Source of the DNA: a virus
Direction: 5' to 3' (one strand)
Length of the DNA stretch: 64,000 nucleotides
Virus record (IMG/VR): IMGVR_UViG_3300034198_015569
Span: 24,428 to 88,427 of that record
In this document: one piece after another, positions 1 through 6,999 of the stretch
Layout of the letters: the number at the start of each line of letters is the position of its first letter
Position numbering within the stretch: position 1 is the stretch's first letter
Notes under the pieces: generated by a model
Database searches by the model: none
Told to the model about the DNA's origin: nothing
What the model saw: the letters and a program-made list of their open reading frames with translations, nothing else
Made by a program: the position numbers and the translations under genes

Positions 1-1
1 C

Positions 2-31
2 GAATTGGAGTATCTAGATATTGAATTGTGA
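2..31 (+). CDS. 3' end of a gene cut by the window edge
   Basis: The frame from base 2 reads ELEYLDIEL and stops at TGA. This tail resembles the near-C-terminal EYLDRGIV of the next gene, and the nucleotides around tatctagata are shared, so the truncated gene may be a paralogue of its neighbour. Only nine codons are visible and function cannot be judged. Confidence 0.35.
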   Translation, partial: ELEYLDIEL

Positions 32-37
32 GGAATA

Positions 38-412
38 ATGAAGGTTTATCGAGTTGAATTGCCATGTGGAGGCGGGCCTTTTCGATCCGCCACCTGCGCA
101 TTTGTTGGTGTTGGAAAAAATAATCATCCATATCCTGATGATGAAGGAATAGATTTTGAATATAAACATGTTTTTGGATGCCAGTCATTAAGGGATATTT
201 ATGGATGGTTCGGTCATCGAATACCACACCTTATGGATAATGGATTTGCTATTTCTGTTTATGATGTAAAGAAAGCACGAGTGGGAGGAACACAAGTTGC
301 TTTTGATCGTAAACATGCCAAATTGAAGAAAAGAATTTCTCTCTCTAAAATGGCTAAAGTAAAATATATTAGAGAATATCTAGATAGAGGAATTGTGAAA
401 AATGTCGCCTGA
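38..412 (+). CDS. Hypothetical protein, 124 aa
   Basis: Not recognised. A soluble, basic protein with an N-terminal segment rich in Gly and Cys (MKVYRVELPCGGGPF), aromatic-rich middle (DIYGWFGHRIPHL) and a Lys-rich C-terminal third. GTGAGG six bases upstream of ATG is a usable ribosome site. Its 3' end overlaps the next start by 11 bases, as in a tightly coupled operon. No membrane segment or catalytic motif is visible. Confidence 0.8.
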   Translation: MKVYRVELPCGGGPFRSATCAFVGVGKNNHPYPDDEGIDFEYKHVFGCQSLRDIYGWFGHRIPHLMDNGFAISVYDVKKARVGGTQVAFDRKHAKLKKRISLSKMAKVKYIREYLDRGIVKNVA

Positions 413-731
413 TGAAAAATATAAAAAAGAATATGCAAAGGATGACTACAAACGTCTAGTTGAATTGTTTAGAAGAATTCATTCCGAAACGATGGTTTGG
501 GAACTTTCAAATCAAAAGCAAGTGGATTCTTTTAAGGCTATTCAGAAGTGGTCAACAGAAGCCATTTCTCTTCTTCGCCCGCATGACAATCCTTCAGATG
601 AAGAAAAGAAGATTGCATACGATCTTCTTAAGATTGCTTTGTTAGATATTGAAGAAACAAAACATAACGGTTTTAGAACTGAATATTGGACCTCTGAAGC
701 AAAGAGATTGTATAATGTCAAAGAAAAATAA
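402..731 (+). CDS. Hypothetical protein, 109 aa
   Basis: Not recognised. Highly charged, predicted mostly helical (KYKKEYAKDDYKRLVELFRRIHSE at the N-terminus, many Glu/Lys pairs later), no membrane segment. It starts inside the end of the previous gene and its own end overlaps the next start, so translation is probably coupled. A second frame through 460-645 is a shadow and was not kept. Confidence 0.75.
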   Translation: MSPDEKYKKEYAKDDYKRLVELFRRIHSETMVWELSNQKQVDSFKAIQKWSTEAISLLRPHDNPSDEEKKIAYDLLKIALLDIEETKHNGFRTEYWTSEAKRLYNVKEK

Positions 732-1017
732 ACACCATAAGTTGGAAATATGCAATTATAATGGAGAAATTAGTTCATTATATTTGAATGATTATAGAAT
801 TTCTGGCCCGAAGCCTTACGGTGGTGGAATTATTGTTAAGAATTTCAAAGTTACAAATAAAGATTTACTTAGTTCAATTCCTGAATACCAAAAAGTTTTA
901 GATGTTTTAAAAATGGCCTTGAAGGAACACGATTATAAGTGTACAATGCAAGTCACTTTTACAGAACCTCAATGGGTTCATGAAGCACGGGCCATTATTA
1001 AAGAAATCGAGGATTGA
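715..1017 (+). CDS. Hypothetical protein, 100 aa
   Basis: Not recognised. An upstream ATG at 649 exists in frame but would overlap the previous gene by 83 bases, so the ATG at 715 (MSKKNKHHKLE) is preferred; it overlaps the previous gene by only 17 bases. The protein has alternating hydrophobic strands (GGGIIVKNFKVTNKD) and could be a small beta-rich domain; no motif supports a function. Confidence 0.65.
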   Translation: MSKKNKHHKLEICNYNGEISSLYLNDYRISGPKPYGGGIIVKNFKVTNKDLLSSIPEYQKVLDVLKMALKEHDYKCTMQVTFTEPQWVHEARAIIKEIED

Positions 1018-1019
1018 AT

Positions 1020-2114
1020 ATGGGCAAAGAAAAGATTAAGTCCTACGAAGATGCAGTAATGGCTTATGTGATCAAGAATCATGGTGAAGCTCTGGCTAGC
1101 TGCATCCAAGACCCTGTGTATCATGCTGAAGGTAGCGTGTGGACGCATACGGTTCGTGTTTTGGAAGAAGTAAAGAAAATCTCTTCTCCTTCTGAAATGG
1201 AAACAATGGCTGTTGCTGCAATTCTTCATGATATTGCTAAGCCCGGCACTCGTGAAGAATACTTTGACGAATCTATGGGTAGGGTTCGTGTGAGCCACAA
1301 GCATCATGCCAAGCTTGGTGCCATCGATGCATGGAACATCATGTGGAAGCTCGGCCTGCCTCTCCAGATGCGTCTTGACGTGTACGCAATTATCCTCTGG
1401 CATCAAAAGGTTTTCCATACTTTCTATAAGAAGAAAGAAAAGATGGAAGAGGAGTTTGTTCGCTTCTCCATCATTGGTAATTGGGATCAACTGATTCGCT
1501 TTGCGCTGGCTGACACTCGTGGTCGAGACAATGTGAATAATGATGATACTGAAGATACCCTTGCGGCTTTGACTGAAGCTGTGAAGGAATTTGGTGTGTT
1601 TGATTATTCATATCCTTTCGAAACGCCAAATCATCGAATCACGGCTCTTGAAAGCAAGAATCGCTTTTATGTGCCCATCGATCCTCCTGGCGGTGTGATG
1701 CATATCATGAGCGGTCCTCCCGGTTCTGGTAAGGATACTTTTATCGAAAAGAATCTTCCTTATCCTGTTGTGTCTTTGGATTCTGTTCGTGGCGAGCTTG
1801 GTATTAAGCCTGATGGAAATCAGGGAAGGGTTATTCAGGAAGCACAAAAGCGTGTGAAGGAATATCTCGCCGCAAAGGAAACCTTTGTTCTTAATATCAC
1901 TGGCCTGCGTAAGGAGACCCGTGACAAGTGGACAACCCTTGCTCGTGATTATCATGCGTTCATTTCTTTTCATTGTATGAATACACCTTATGACAAGGCT
2001 GTAATTCAGAATACAAATCGAAAAGATTCTGTACCGCAGAATGCATGGGATAAGATGGTTTCTAAGTGGGAGCCTGTCACTCTGGAGGAAGGACATTTTG
2101 TTGAGTGGGTGTAA
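1020..2114 (+). CDS. HD-domain phosphoesterase fused to polynucleotide 5'-kinase (HD-Pnk-like RNA end-healing enzyme)
   Basis: Two domains. The N-terminal half is an HD phosphohydrolase: conserved His near residue 43 (VWTHTVRVL), the HD pair near 70-71 (ILHDIAKPG), then His clusters (SHKHHAKLG, ILWHQKVFH). The C-terminal half begins near residue 231 with a P-loop, GPPGSGKDT, followed by SLDSVRGELG and a basic lid, as in T4 Pnk-type kinases. This order (HD then kinase) is that of bacterial HD-Pnk enzymes, which remove 2',3'-cyclic phosphate and phosphorylate 5'-OH ends. A TTG at 1014 is possible, but GAGG at 1009-1012 fits ATG 1020 better. The gene fits the two RNA ligases further on as the healing partner for broken tRNAs. 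The fusion is clear; the exact substrate is inferred. Confidence 0.85.
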   Translation: MGKEKIKSYEDAVMAYVIKNHGEALASCIQDPVYHAEGSVWTHTVRVLEEVKKISSPSEMETMAVAAILHDIAKPGTREEYFDESMGRVRVSHKHHAKLGAIDAWNIMWKLGLPLQMRLDVYAIILWHQKVFHTFYKKKEKMEEEFVRFSIIGNWDQLIRFALADTRGRDNVNNDDTEDTLAALTEAVKEFGVFDYSYPFETPNHRITALESKNRFYVPIDPPGGVMHIMSGPPGSGKDTFIEKNLPYPVVSLDSVRGELGIKPDGNQGRVIQEAQKRVKEYLAAKETFVLNITGLRKETRDKWTTLARDYHAFISFHCMNTPYDKAVIQNTNRKDSVPQNAWDKMVSKWEPVTLEEGHFVEWV

Positions 2115-2122
2115 AAACCCAC
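2102..2122 (+). terminator. Stem-loop at the end of the HD-Pnk gene
   Basis: AGTGGGT and ACCCACT form a 7-bp stem around a six-base A-rich loop across the stop codon. There is no T-run directly after it, so it may be an mRNA 3' end-stabilising hairpin rather than a strong terminator. Confidence 0.4.
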
Positions 2123-2149
2123 TTGACAGTTTAATTTAAAATATATAAT
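2123..2149 (+). promoter_or_regulatory. Sigma70-type promoter
   Basis: TTGACA at 2123-2128 and TATAAT at 2144-2149, spacing 15, leading into two small genes. Both hexamers are perfect, although the spacing is short. Confidence 0.6.
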
Positions 2150-2190
2150 CTCTAATCATCGAAGTTCAATCCAAATAGGAGAATTTAAAA

Positions 2191-2418
2191 ATGGCTGGTG
2201 AGAACGTTATCGAAGTCCTGAACGGTCCTCGTATGTCGGTGCGGATTATCAAGAACATCGTGGGAAAGTTCATCGTTCAGTATGAATATCGCAAGGCCAA
2301 GCCGGGAATTCCGGCGCAGTGGAAGGCTCATTGGCGTGATCGTGAACATTGCTATACGTACGACGACATGAAGCCTGCCAAGGCTATGATGAAGGCCATT
2401 CACAAGCGAAATAACTGA
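2191..2418 (+). CDS. Hypothetical protein, 75 aa
   Basis: Not recognised. Small basic protein with a beta-rich start (VIEVLNGPRMSVRIIKNIVGKFIVQYEY) and several Trp/Tyr in the second half. AGGAGAAT lies eight bases before ATG, downstream of the 2123-2149 promoter. Codon use is more GC-rich than in neighbours, which is typical here of well-expressed phage genes. Confidence 0.85.
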   Translation: MAGENVIEVLNGPRMSVRIIKNIVGKFIVQYEYRKAKPGIPAQWKAHWRDREHCYTYDDMKPAKAMMKAIHKRNN

Positions 2419-2420
2419 TA

Positions 2421-2669
2421 ATGAAAATCAGTTCAAGAATTCCTATTCAGTTTCTTCATGGTGAGAAACTGATTTCCACCAATCTCAATCATTCTTTCGC
2501 CATCTCGTGTAAGATGATTGAGATTGAGGAGGAAGTAATTACGGATGGAAAGAAGAAGAAATCTAAGGTTTCGCAACCTGCATTTACTTTGTATTTCTAT
2601 TCACACGTTCCCGGTAACTTTGAAATTGTAACGTCAACCAAGACCCATCAAATCGAAGTTCTCGCTTGA
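2421..2669 (+). CDS. Hypothetical protein, 82 aa
   Basis: Not recognised. Starts two bases after the previous stop, so it is probably translated by reinitiation. Alternating hydrophobic and charged residues with a central KKKKSK patch suggest a small beta-sheet protein. A terminator follows directly. Confidence 0.75.
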   Translation: MKISSRIPIQFLHGEKLISTNLNHSFAISCKMIEIEEEVITDGKKKKSKVSQPAFTLYFYSHVPGNFEIVTSTKTHQIEVLA

Positions 2670-2673
2670 CTTT

Positions 2674-2709
2674 AGGGCAGCAATGCCCTATTGTCGGTTT
2701 TTGTTTTTG
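2674..2709 (+). terminator. Rho-independent terminator
   Basis: AGGGC and GCCCT pair around AGCAAT, followed after a short gap by a T-rich run. It closes the two-gene unit that starts at the 2123 promoter. Confidence 0.6.
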
Positions 2710-2730
2710 TAGTTTTAATGAAAGTGAGTT

Positions 2731-3750
2731 ATGAGTACATCACAAATCGAAAAAATAATTAATCTAGATTATGATGAAAGCTTCTTTATTGAAGCATTTA
2801 ATGATTATAACGGTGACGTATATATTATTAAATTCAATGAAACTATTGACTTCCCTCCATATCTAATTACTGATTTCATCAAATCAAAATATCCAAGTAC
2901 CAAAGTAAAATTCTTTTCAGATAGTCAAGCAAATATCATCATATCTGATGATCTAAAGGCTTATATGTCTATTTCCAGCGGCGAATCTTATTTTGAAGAA
3001 AGTGATAATGCTACCACCGTTTATATTTCCGCTGGTGGCTCGCTCGAAAAAACTAAAGAATTTAATTCTTTAATTAAAAACTTTTTTGATAATATTGAAA
3101 ATAAGGCTCATTACGGTGAGTGGTGGTTTCTTTCAAAGAAAGGCGGAATCACAAATATCAGCCTTAAAGTAAAGCCTATGAAAAAGTTCAATCAGCTTTG
3201 CTATCCTTATATTGAAAATATTGAAGAGTTCATCAACGGTTTCTATGCGTCAGATGCTCCGGTTATGATTTTCCTTGGTCCTCCTGGCCTTGGTAAAACT
3301 TCAATTCTAAAATATATGATCAATCGTGATAATCTAAAAGTTGTCACTACTTATGACGAAAAAGTCATGGAAGATGATTCTTTTTACATGTCTTTTATTC
3401 GTTCAAAAAATGATCTTTTGATCCTTGAAGATGCTGATCGTATCCTTCGTGAACGCAAGCTTGAAAATTCTGTAATGTCTAAGCTTCTTAATGTGTCTGA
3501 TGGTATCTTCAGTCTCGATAAGAAAAAGATTATCTTTACAACTAATGCTGAAAAGCGTGAAATTGATGAGGCAATCCTTCGCCCTGGACGTTGCTACAAA
3601 TTGGTTGAATTCAGACCTTTGACACGATTGGAAGCCGAAGCATTGGCAGAATCTCTTGGTAAAGAGCTTACTGTTAACAAATCTGAATACACTCTGGCCG
3701 AAATTTTTAGCGGTCAAAACCAATCAAAAAATAAATTTGGATTTCGCTAA
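2731..3750 (+). CDS. AAA+ ATPase, BCS1/FtsH-like type
   Basis: 339 aa. The C-terminal half is an AAA module: Walker A FLGPPGLGKTS near residue 184, Walker B LLILEDAD near 230, sensor-1 KIIFTTNAE, then AILRPGRC as arginine-finger region. The N-terminal 150 residues are unlike any domain I recognise and presumably hold the substrate-binding part. The Walker and RPGR motifs are characteristic of BCS1-like and classical AAA proteins, which remodel or unfold protein complexes. AATGAAAGTGAG precedes ATG and gives a weak ribosome site. A long run without a gene follows. Target unknown. Confidence 0.8.
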   Translation: MSTSQIEKIINLDYDESFFIEAFNDYNGDVYIIKFNETIDFPPYLITDFIKSKYPSTKVKFFSDSQANIIISDDLKAYMSISSGESYFEESDNATTVYISAGGSLEKTKEFNSLIKNFFDNIENKAHYGEWWFLSKKGGITNISLKVKPMKKFNQLCYPYIENIEEFINGFYASDAPVMIFLGPPGLGKTSILKYMINRDNLKVVTTYDEKVMEDDSFYMSFIRSKNDLLILEDADRILRERKLENSVMSKLLNVSDGIFSLDKKKIIFTTNAEKREIDEAILRPGRCYKLVEFRPLTRLEAEALAESLGKELTVNKSEYTLAEIFSGQNQSKNKFGFR

Positions 3751-3839
3751 AAAAGCTATTGACGGCATGTAGGGAATATCATAGTCTGTATGTGTTGAAG
3801 ATGCTTAGAGAAAAGAGAAATGAGACATAGGAGGCACCA

Positions 3840-3848
3840 ATGCTCTGA
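3840..3848 (+). CDS. Two-codon minigene ATG-CTC-TGA
   Basis: A perfect AGGAGG (3829-3834) stands five bases before ATG CTC TGA. Lambda bar minigenes (start, one sense codon, stop) with strong ribosome sites are known to drain a specific tRNA as peptidyl-tRNA. Here that would be a leucyl-tRNA. Only the arrangement is seen; activity is inference and chance is possible. Confidence 0.35.
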   Translation: ML

Positions 3849-3920
3849 TAATTAAAAAAATATCTTGATTATAGATTTGTGATTTGATATAGATTGGATA
3901 GAAACCTTAAGGAGATTAAA

Positions 3921-3950
3921 ATGAATAGCTCCCGAGATTCCCCGATTTAA
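3921..3950 (+). CDS. Nine-codon ORF, tandem unit 1
   Basis: AAGGAGATTAAA then ATG; encodes MNSSRDSPI. Leader and ribosome site are repeated before the next nine-codon ORF, which argues that translation of these peptides is selected. The product is too short to classify. Confidence 0.45.
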   Translation: MNSSRDSPI

Positions 3951-4009
3951 TACAAAATTGATAGTTAGATATAGATTGTGATTATTAGAGAAACTTTAGG
4001 AGATTAACT

Positions 4010-4039
4010 ATGGTAAGCAGCACTGGTCCCCCGAGGTAA
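4010..4039 (+). CDS. Nine-codon ORF, tandem unit 2
   Basis: TAGGAGATTAACT then ATG; encodes MVSSTGPPR, similar in length and SS-x-x-x-P pattern to the preceding unit. The same gatatagat motif precedes it. A GC-rich hairpin follows just downstream. Confidence 0.45.
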   Translation: MVSSTGPPR

Positions 4040-4166
4040 AACTTAAAATGCGCCCCAAAACGGCGCTTATTAGATTGATAGATATAGATAAATTGTAGGT
4101 TGTAAGTGGTGTGGTCCTGGGCATGACCTTAACAAAAACTGCCCATTAGTTTTGTTGGGAGGTTGA

Positions 4167-4388
4167 ATGATTTTTGTATATACATTACAAAACATTATAG
4201 GATTATTGATTTTTACAATTTTCTTTATTGGTATAATATTTTATGGTATTGTAAAGGGAGTCAAATCTCTTAATCGATGGCGCAAATCTGGATTTTGCCG
4301 ACACGATTGGAAATTTAATAAATCAAATTCTTTTAGTCAAAAGCACTGGTATAAGTGTAATAAATGCAATGAAGAAAGGCTCATGTAA
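4167..4388 (+). CDS. Small membrane protein with zinc-ribbon-like tail, 73 aa
   Basis: One long hydrophobic segment at residues 8-30 (IIGLLIFTIFFIGIIFYGIV), then a basic linker and a Cys/His set (FCRHDW, WYKCNKCNEE) able to bind one zinc. GGGAGG seven bases before ATG decides the start. It ends by sharing one base with the next gene. Probably an inner-membrane protein with a cytoplasmic metal-binding tail; role unknown. Confidence 0.75.
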   Translation: MIFVYTLQNIIGLLIFTIFFIGIIFYGIVKGVKSLNRWRKSGFCRHDWKFNKSNSFSQKHWYKCNKCNEERLM

Positions 4389-4657
4389 TGCCTTTTGTAT
4401 ATTCTGTTTCCGACGATAACCCAAATAGCAGTTATGGAAAAACTTACTTTTCTTCATTAAAATCTGCTAAGATACATGCACAAGAATGTGCAGATTTTGA
4501 CGGATTGACAAAAGAAGTCATAAAGAATAAACTTAATAAAATTAAAGCAAGTGAGCTTTATGTATCACTTCTTAATGGACATACATGGTGTTCCGAAACA
4601 GAAATTGTCTTTGTAGCCAAGCCTTCGCCTGATACGTCTCCCGAATGGAAGGAATAA
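4388..4657 (+). CDS. Hypothetical protein, 89 aa
   Basis: Not recognised. ATG overlaps the previous stop (TAATG). Aromatic, Ser-rich start (MPFVYSVSDDNPNSSYGKTYF), then a helical Lys-rich middle. No membrane segment. Likely translationally coupled to the gene before. Confidence 0.75.
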   Translation: MPFVYSVSDDNPNSSYGKTYFSSLKSAKIHAQECADFDGLTKEVIKNKLNKIKASELYVSLLNGHTWCSETEIVFVAKPSPDTSPEWKE

Positions 4658-4663
4658 TATAAA

Positions 4664-5020
4664 ATGAATTATGTAATTTTTTTGGACGATGAGCGCCTTC
4701 CTCCTGTAAATTTCGGGGCCAACATTTCAAGCCCATGGATTCTTGTTTGTCGCAGCGCAGAAATGGCTATTGTGGCAATCCAGAATATGCCAAAGAACGC
4801 CAATCTAGCTTATATTTCTTTTGACCATGATCTTGGCGAAGACCGGAAGACCGGCATGGATTTCGCCAAGTGGCTTGTTGATGCTGATGCGGGATATATT
4901 GAGGGACAGAGAGCAAACTTTATTCCTGATTATTTCCAATTTTATGTTCATTCTCAGAATCCGGTTGGTGCACAGAATATCCAGAGTTATATGGATAATT
5001 ATCTTAAAACCAAAAAGTGA
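4664..5020 (+). CDS. Receiver-like cyclic-phosphate-processing (cREC) family protein
   Basis: 118 aa. It opens with IFLDDERLPP and carries FDHDLGED about 45 residues later, then TGMDFAKWL and a C-terminal FYVHSQNPVGAQNIQSYM. This set (DDE-x-x-P, DHDLG, HSxNP-x-G) matches the receiver-like family proposed to process cyclic phosphates and often found beside RNA-repair genes. The fold resembles a response-regulator receiver but the residues differ from phosphotransfer receivers. With HD-Pnk and two RNA ligases in this window, an RNA-repair role is a reasonable inference. Biochemistry of the family is poorly known. Confidence 0.65.
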   Translation: MNYVIFLDDERLPPVNFGANISSPWILVCRSAEMAIVAIQNMPKNANLAYISFDHDLGEDRKTGMDFAKWLVDADAGYIEGQRANFIPDYFQFYVHSQNPVGAQNIQSYMDNYLKTKK

Positions 5021-5039
5021 AAAATTTTCAAAAAGGTAG

Positions 5040-5067
5040 TTGACGAAAAAATAAAATCTGCTACATT
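5040..5067 (+). promoter_or_regulatory. Promoter of the gene-free RNA region
   Basis: TTGACG at 5040-5045, 16-base spacer, TACATT at 5062-5067. It points into 950 bases that lack a gene but fold well, so it may drive a stable RNA. Confidence 0.5.
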
Positions 5068-5074
5068 ACGAATA

Positions 5075-5646
5075 TAGAGTGGTTGCCGGGAAGACCGGAT
5101 TAAATGAAGGAAACTTCGGCCACGGCTATCAAAAACATCCTGTGGTCGTCTAATTGCGCAAGGACACCTCTGCGGAGTCGGAGGAAATGGCGGTTCGCGA
5201 CCGTCACACAGGTAGCTGTTTGATAAATGAATATAACAAAATCTAAAGTTTAGTCGAGTGCTTCTTGCGCCTAAAGCAGAAATGCCATGGGGAAGCCAAA
5301 AGAAATCCGGCTTGGGATTCGACTAATTCAATTGGTGAAATGAAGGTGAGCGGAACCTATAAGTCTCATAAATCTGGCCAGATGCCTTCATGTAGCCAAG
5401 TAAAGGGAAGCGCCTCTCCCTTGAAAATCATAAAGCGATAGAGTCCAGAATCGTAAGAAACTGGCAACTACTTTGCCACCGTTTAGACGGTTGGGGGAAG
5501 ATTAAAAAATGCCCTTAAAAATGGTGGAGCTATTTTACAATGATACGAAATTGGCCGGGCCTGAAGTGCTTCATTCTAGATTAAGGTTTGAATAGTTCTA
5601 GACTGGTTATTAACAGGTTCGATTCCTGTTACAGGGATTAATTCTT
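5075..5646 (+). ncRNA. Candidate large structured RNA, 5' part
   Basis: No ORF of note, but hairpin follows hairpin: CCGG/CCGG near 5086; GAAG-GAAA-CTTC at 5106-5117 with a GNRA loop; GGCCAC/GTGGTC; CGGT/ACCG; TAGTCGA (5251-5257) with TCGACTA (5319-5325) enclosing TGCTT/AAGCA and AAGCC/GGCTT; TGAAGG with CCTTCA (5341-5390); AAGGGA/TCCCTT; TGGCA/TGCCA; CCGT-TTAG-ACGG; and a tRNA T-arm mimic ACAGG-TTCGATT-CCTGT at 5615-5631. A promoter lies just upstream. Size and density recall the ornate large phage RNAs GOLLD and ROOL, but I cannot match a family. True ends are unknown. Confidence 0.6.
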
Positions 5647-5647
5647 G

Positions 5648-5789
5648 AAACTATTTAAGTGGGCGGTTTGTTTATTATAGGAAAAATAAGCTCATATACA
5701 GCGGTAACTGTCATACATGAGCAAATATTTCGCCTTTACCGAGGAAACAGGGATAATACCCTGGAATGAACCGCCCACTTAAATAGTTT
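5648..5789 (+). ncRNA. Long hairpin with 21-bp perfect stem
   Basis: Bases 5648-5668 are the exact reverse complement of 5769-5789. The roughly 100-base apical part has its own stems: GCTCAT/ATGAGC, ACAG/CTGT and CAGGG/CCCTG. A perfect stem of this length with a structured loop is unlikely by chance in AT-rich DNA. It may be the 3' domain of the large RNA upstream or a separate RNA. Confidence 0.65.
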
Positions 5790-5909
5790 ATATGAATTGG
5801 GTAGTGATAAACGAAGAACAAGTAAAGGGATAGGCCATTTCTTGAACGAGGCTTCGGGCAGTAATTTAAGTAAAATTATGAAACCATGGATAACATAATT
5901 TGAAAGAAT

Positions 5910-5971
5910 TATTGGGTTAACACGACTGGTCTGCCGACCGGAGAAATGTAGGTATAAGTCCTACCCCAATA
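5910..5971 (+). ncRNA. tRNA-like RNA lacking a D-arm
   Basis: TATTGGG (5910-5916) pairs with CCCAATA (5965-5971) as an acceptor-like stem. A hairpin CTGG...CCGG contains TGCC, and GTAGG-TATAAGT-CCTAC forms a T-arm-like hairpin with an odd loop. Only nine bases separate the acceptor stem from the middle hairpin, so no D-arm fits. No CCA is encoded. It may be a degenerate tRNA or the 3' domain of the large RNA. Confidence 0.4.
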
Positions 5972-6017
5972 CGATTTTTATAAAGTTCGATACATCTCAA
6001 TTAATAAAGGAAAATAT

Positions 6018-6272
6018 ATGTCGCTTAAACCATTAAATGATCGTGTAATTGTTGAACGAATTGATACGGTTACAAGAACTCCTGGCGGGCTTTTAATTCC
6101 AGAGACTGCACAAGAAAAGCCTGTATTGGGAAATGTTGTTGCAACTTCAAATTCTTCTGTTAACATCAATGATATTGTTTTATTTGGTCGCCATGCAGGT
6201 ATTGAAGTTAAAGATGATGGAAAGACTTTGTTAATTCTTAAAGTTGAAGAACTCTTAGCAATTAAGAATTAA
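6018..6272 (+). CDS. groES: GroES-like co-chaperonin
   Basis: 84 aa spanning the full Cpn10 fold: SLKPLNDRVIVERID, then RTPGGLLIPETAQEKPVLGNV with the mobile loop between, and DIVLFGRHAGIEVKDDGKTLLIL before a C-terminal EELLAI. It is slightly shorter than host GroES (about 95 aa), mainly in the roof region. Phage co-chaperonins such as T4 gp31 replace host GroES to fold the major capsid protein with host GroEL. AAAGGAAAA precedes ATG. No groEL is seen in this window. Confidence 0.9.
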   Translation: MSLKPLNDRVIVERIDTVTRTPGGLLIPETAQEKPVLGNVVATSNSSVNINDIVLFGRHAGIEVKDDGKTLLILKVEELLAIKN

Positions 6273-6416
6273 TTTAAATGGTTAATATTTTATCTCGGAG
6301 AAAATAAAAATTTTGAGCTTATTTCAATATCAGACTGAAGAAAGTTGGTAAGGGCGCACCCTGTCTTTATGATATGTTAGACTCCCTATATTATTTTTAT
6401 TATGAAAGGAAATATT

Positions 6417-6725
6417 ATGCCTTGTTCTGATGCCGGTTTTGAACACTATGATAATATGGTTTTAAATGAAAAGATTAATACTTTGACTGAATTGCTTTGT
6501 GAAGCATCACACATTCTTTCAGAGAATGAACTTATGAATATTGCCAGCAATGATCTGAATAATTGGTGGAAACACCATGAAGCGGAAGATCGCAAGAGAC
6601 GGCAGAAGGAATCTGAACAGCGAGAACTTCGTCGCATCGCTGAAGAAGCCATGCGAAATCTGTCCCCTGCACAGAAGGAAGCGCTTGGTCAATTTTATGG
6701 CTTGAAGGCCAAGCTAATTCGTTAA
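6417..6725 (+). CDS. Hypothetical protein, 102 aa
   Basis: Not recognised. An in-frame ATG at 6402 exists, but AAAGGAAAT then sits ideally before ATG 6417, which is preferred. The sequence MPCSDAGFEHYDNMV recalls small conserved phage proteins starting with a Cys-Ser-Asp motif. The second half is a charged helix (EAEDRKRRQKESEQRELRR). Cytoplasmic, probably a helical oligomer. Confidence 0.75.
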   Translation: MPCSDAGFEHYDNMVLNEKINTLTELLCEASHILSENELMNIASNDLNNWWKHHEAEDRKRRQKESEQRELRRIAEEAMRNLSPAQKEALGQFYGLKAKLIR

Positions 6726-6734
6726 ATAAAGCTT

Positions 6735-6794
6735 AGGAGGGGGTTTAATCGGCAGTCTATTATCTTTGGATAATCAGCAACGGATTCCCCTCCT
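6735..6794 (+). other. Hairpin in front of the long tRNA-like gene
   Basis: AGGAGGGG at 6735-6742 pairs with CCCCTCCT at 6787-6794; an inner TTATC-TTTG-GATAA hairpin sits in the loop. It ends ten bases before the next acceptor stem, so it could be a processing signal or a degenerate tRNA. Confidence 0.5.
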
Positions 6795-6803
6795 TTCGAT
6801 AAT

Positions 6804-6976
6804 GTCTCTATGGCGGAATGGTAGACGCACCTTCTATACAAGGAGGCGGTGGGTAATAGAACAAGGATACTTGTTTGAACCAAGAGTAATGGATATATTG
6901 GTTAGTGGCGCCACTAGTCCAATTGAAGACGACTCAAGACCCATCATCCGTGGTTCAAAACCCGGTAGAGACACCA
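6804..6976 (+). tRNA. tRNA-like gene with ~85-base extra segment, identity unclear
   Basis: Acceptor GTCTCTA (6804-6810) pairs with TAGAGAC (6966-6972) followed by ACCA. The D-arm GCGG-AATGGTAGA-CGC and an anticodon-like arm CCTTC-TATACAA-GGAGG follow. Before the T-arm (TTCAAAA loop, stem with a bulge) comes a long insert with its own stems: ACAAG/CTTGT, AACCAA/TTGGTT, TAGTGG/CCACTA, and a closing TGGGT/ACCCA. It is either a hyper-extended variable arm of a class II tRNA or a small insertion. The anticodon cannot be fixed because base 33 is not T in the simplest fold. Confidence 0.55.
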
Positions 6977-6999
6977 CCAAAAATTAAATAGGAAATATC

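Larger units (their letters stand above)
3751..4166 (+). other. Region without a normal gene: tandem repeats and tiny ORFs
   Basis: About 415 bases with no ORF of normal size. It contains three copies of a gatatagat motif (near 3886, 3968, 4080), two of them leading into an A/T-rich leader, an 'aggagatta' ribosome site and a nine-codon ORF. It also holds a GCGCC/GGCGC hairpin at about 4051-4067. These tiny ORFs are listed separately. Confidence 0.6.

Noticed and set aside
5075-5650. tmRNA: GGATTCGAC at 5315-5323 and a T-arm mimic at 5615 recall ssrA
   Set aside because: No tag-peptide reading frame, no matching acceptor strands and no CCA; the GGATTCGAC lies inside another good helix.
5040-6000. 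RNase P RNA or a self-splicing intron
   Set aside because: No conserved RNase P core, no group I P7 or group II domain V signature was seen, and there is no flanking split gene.
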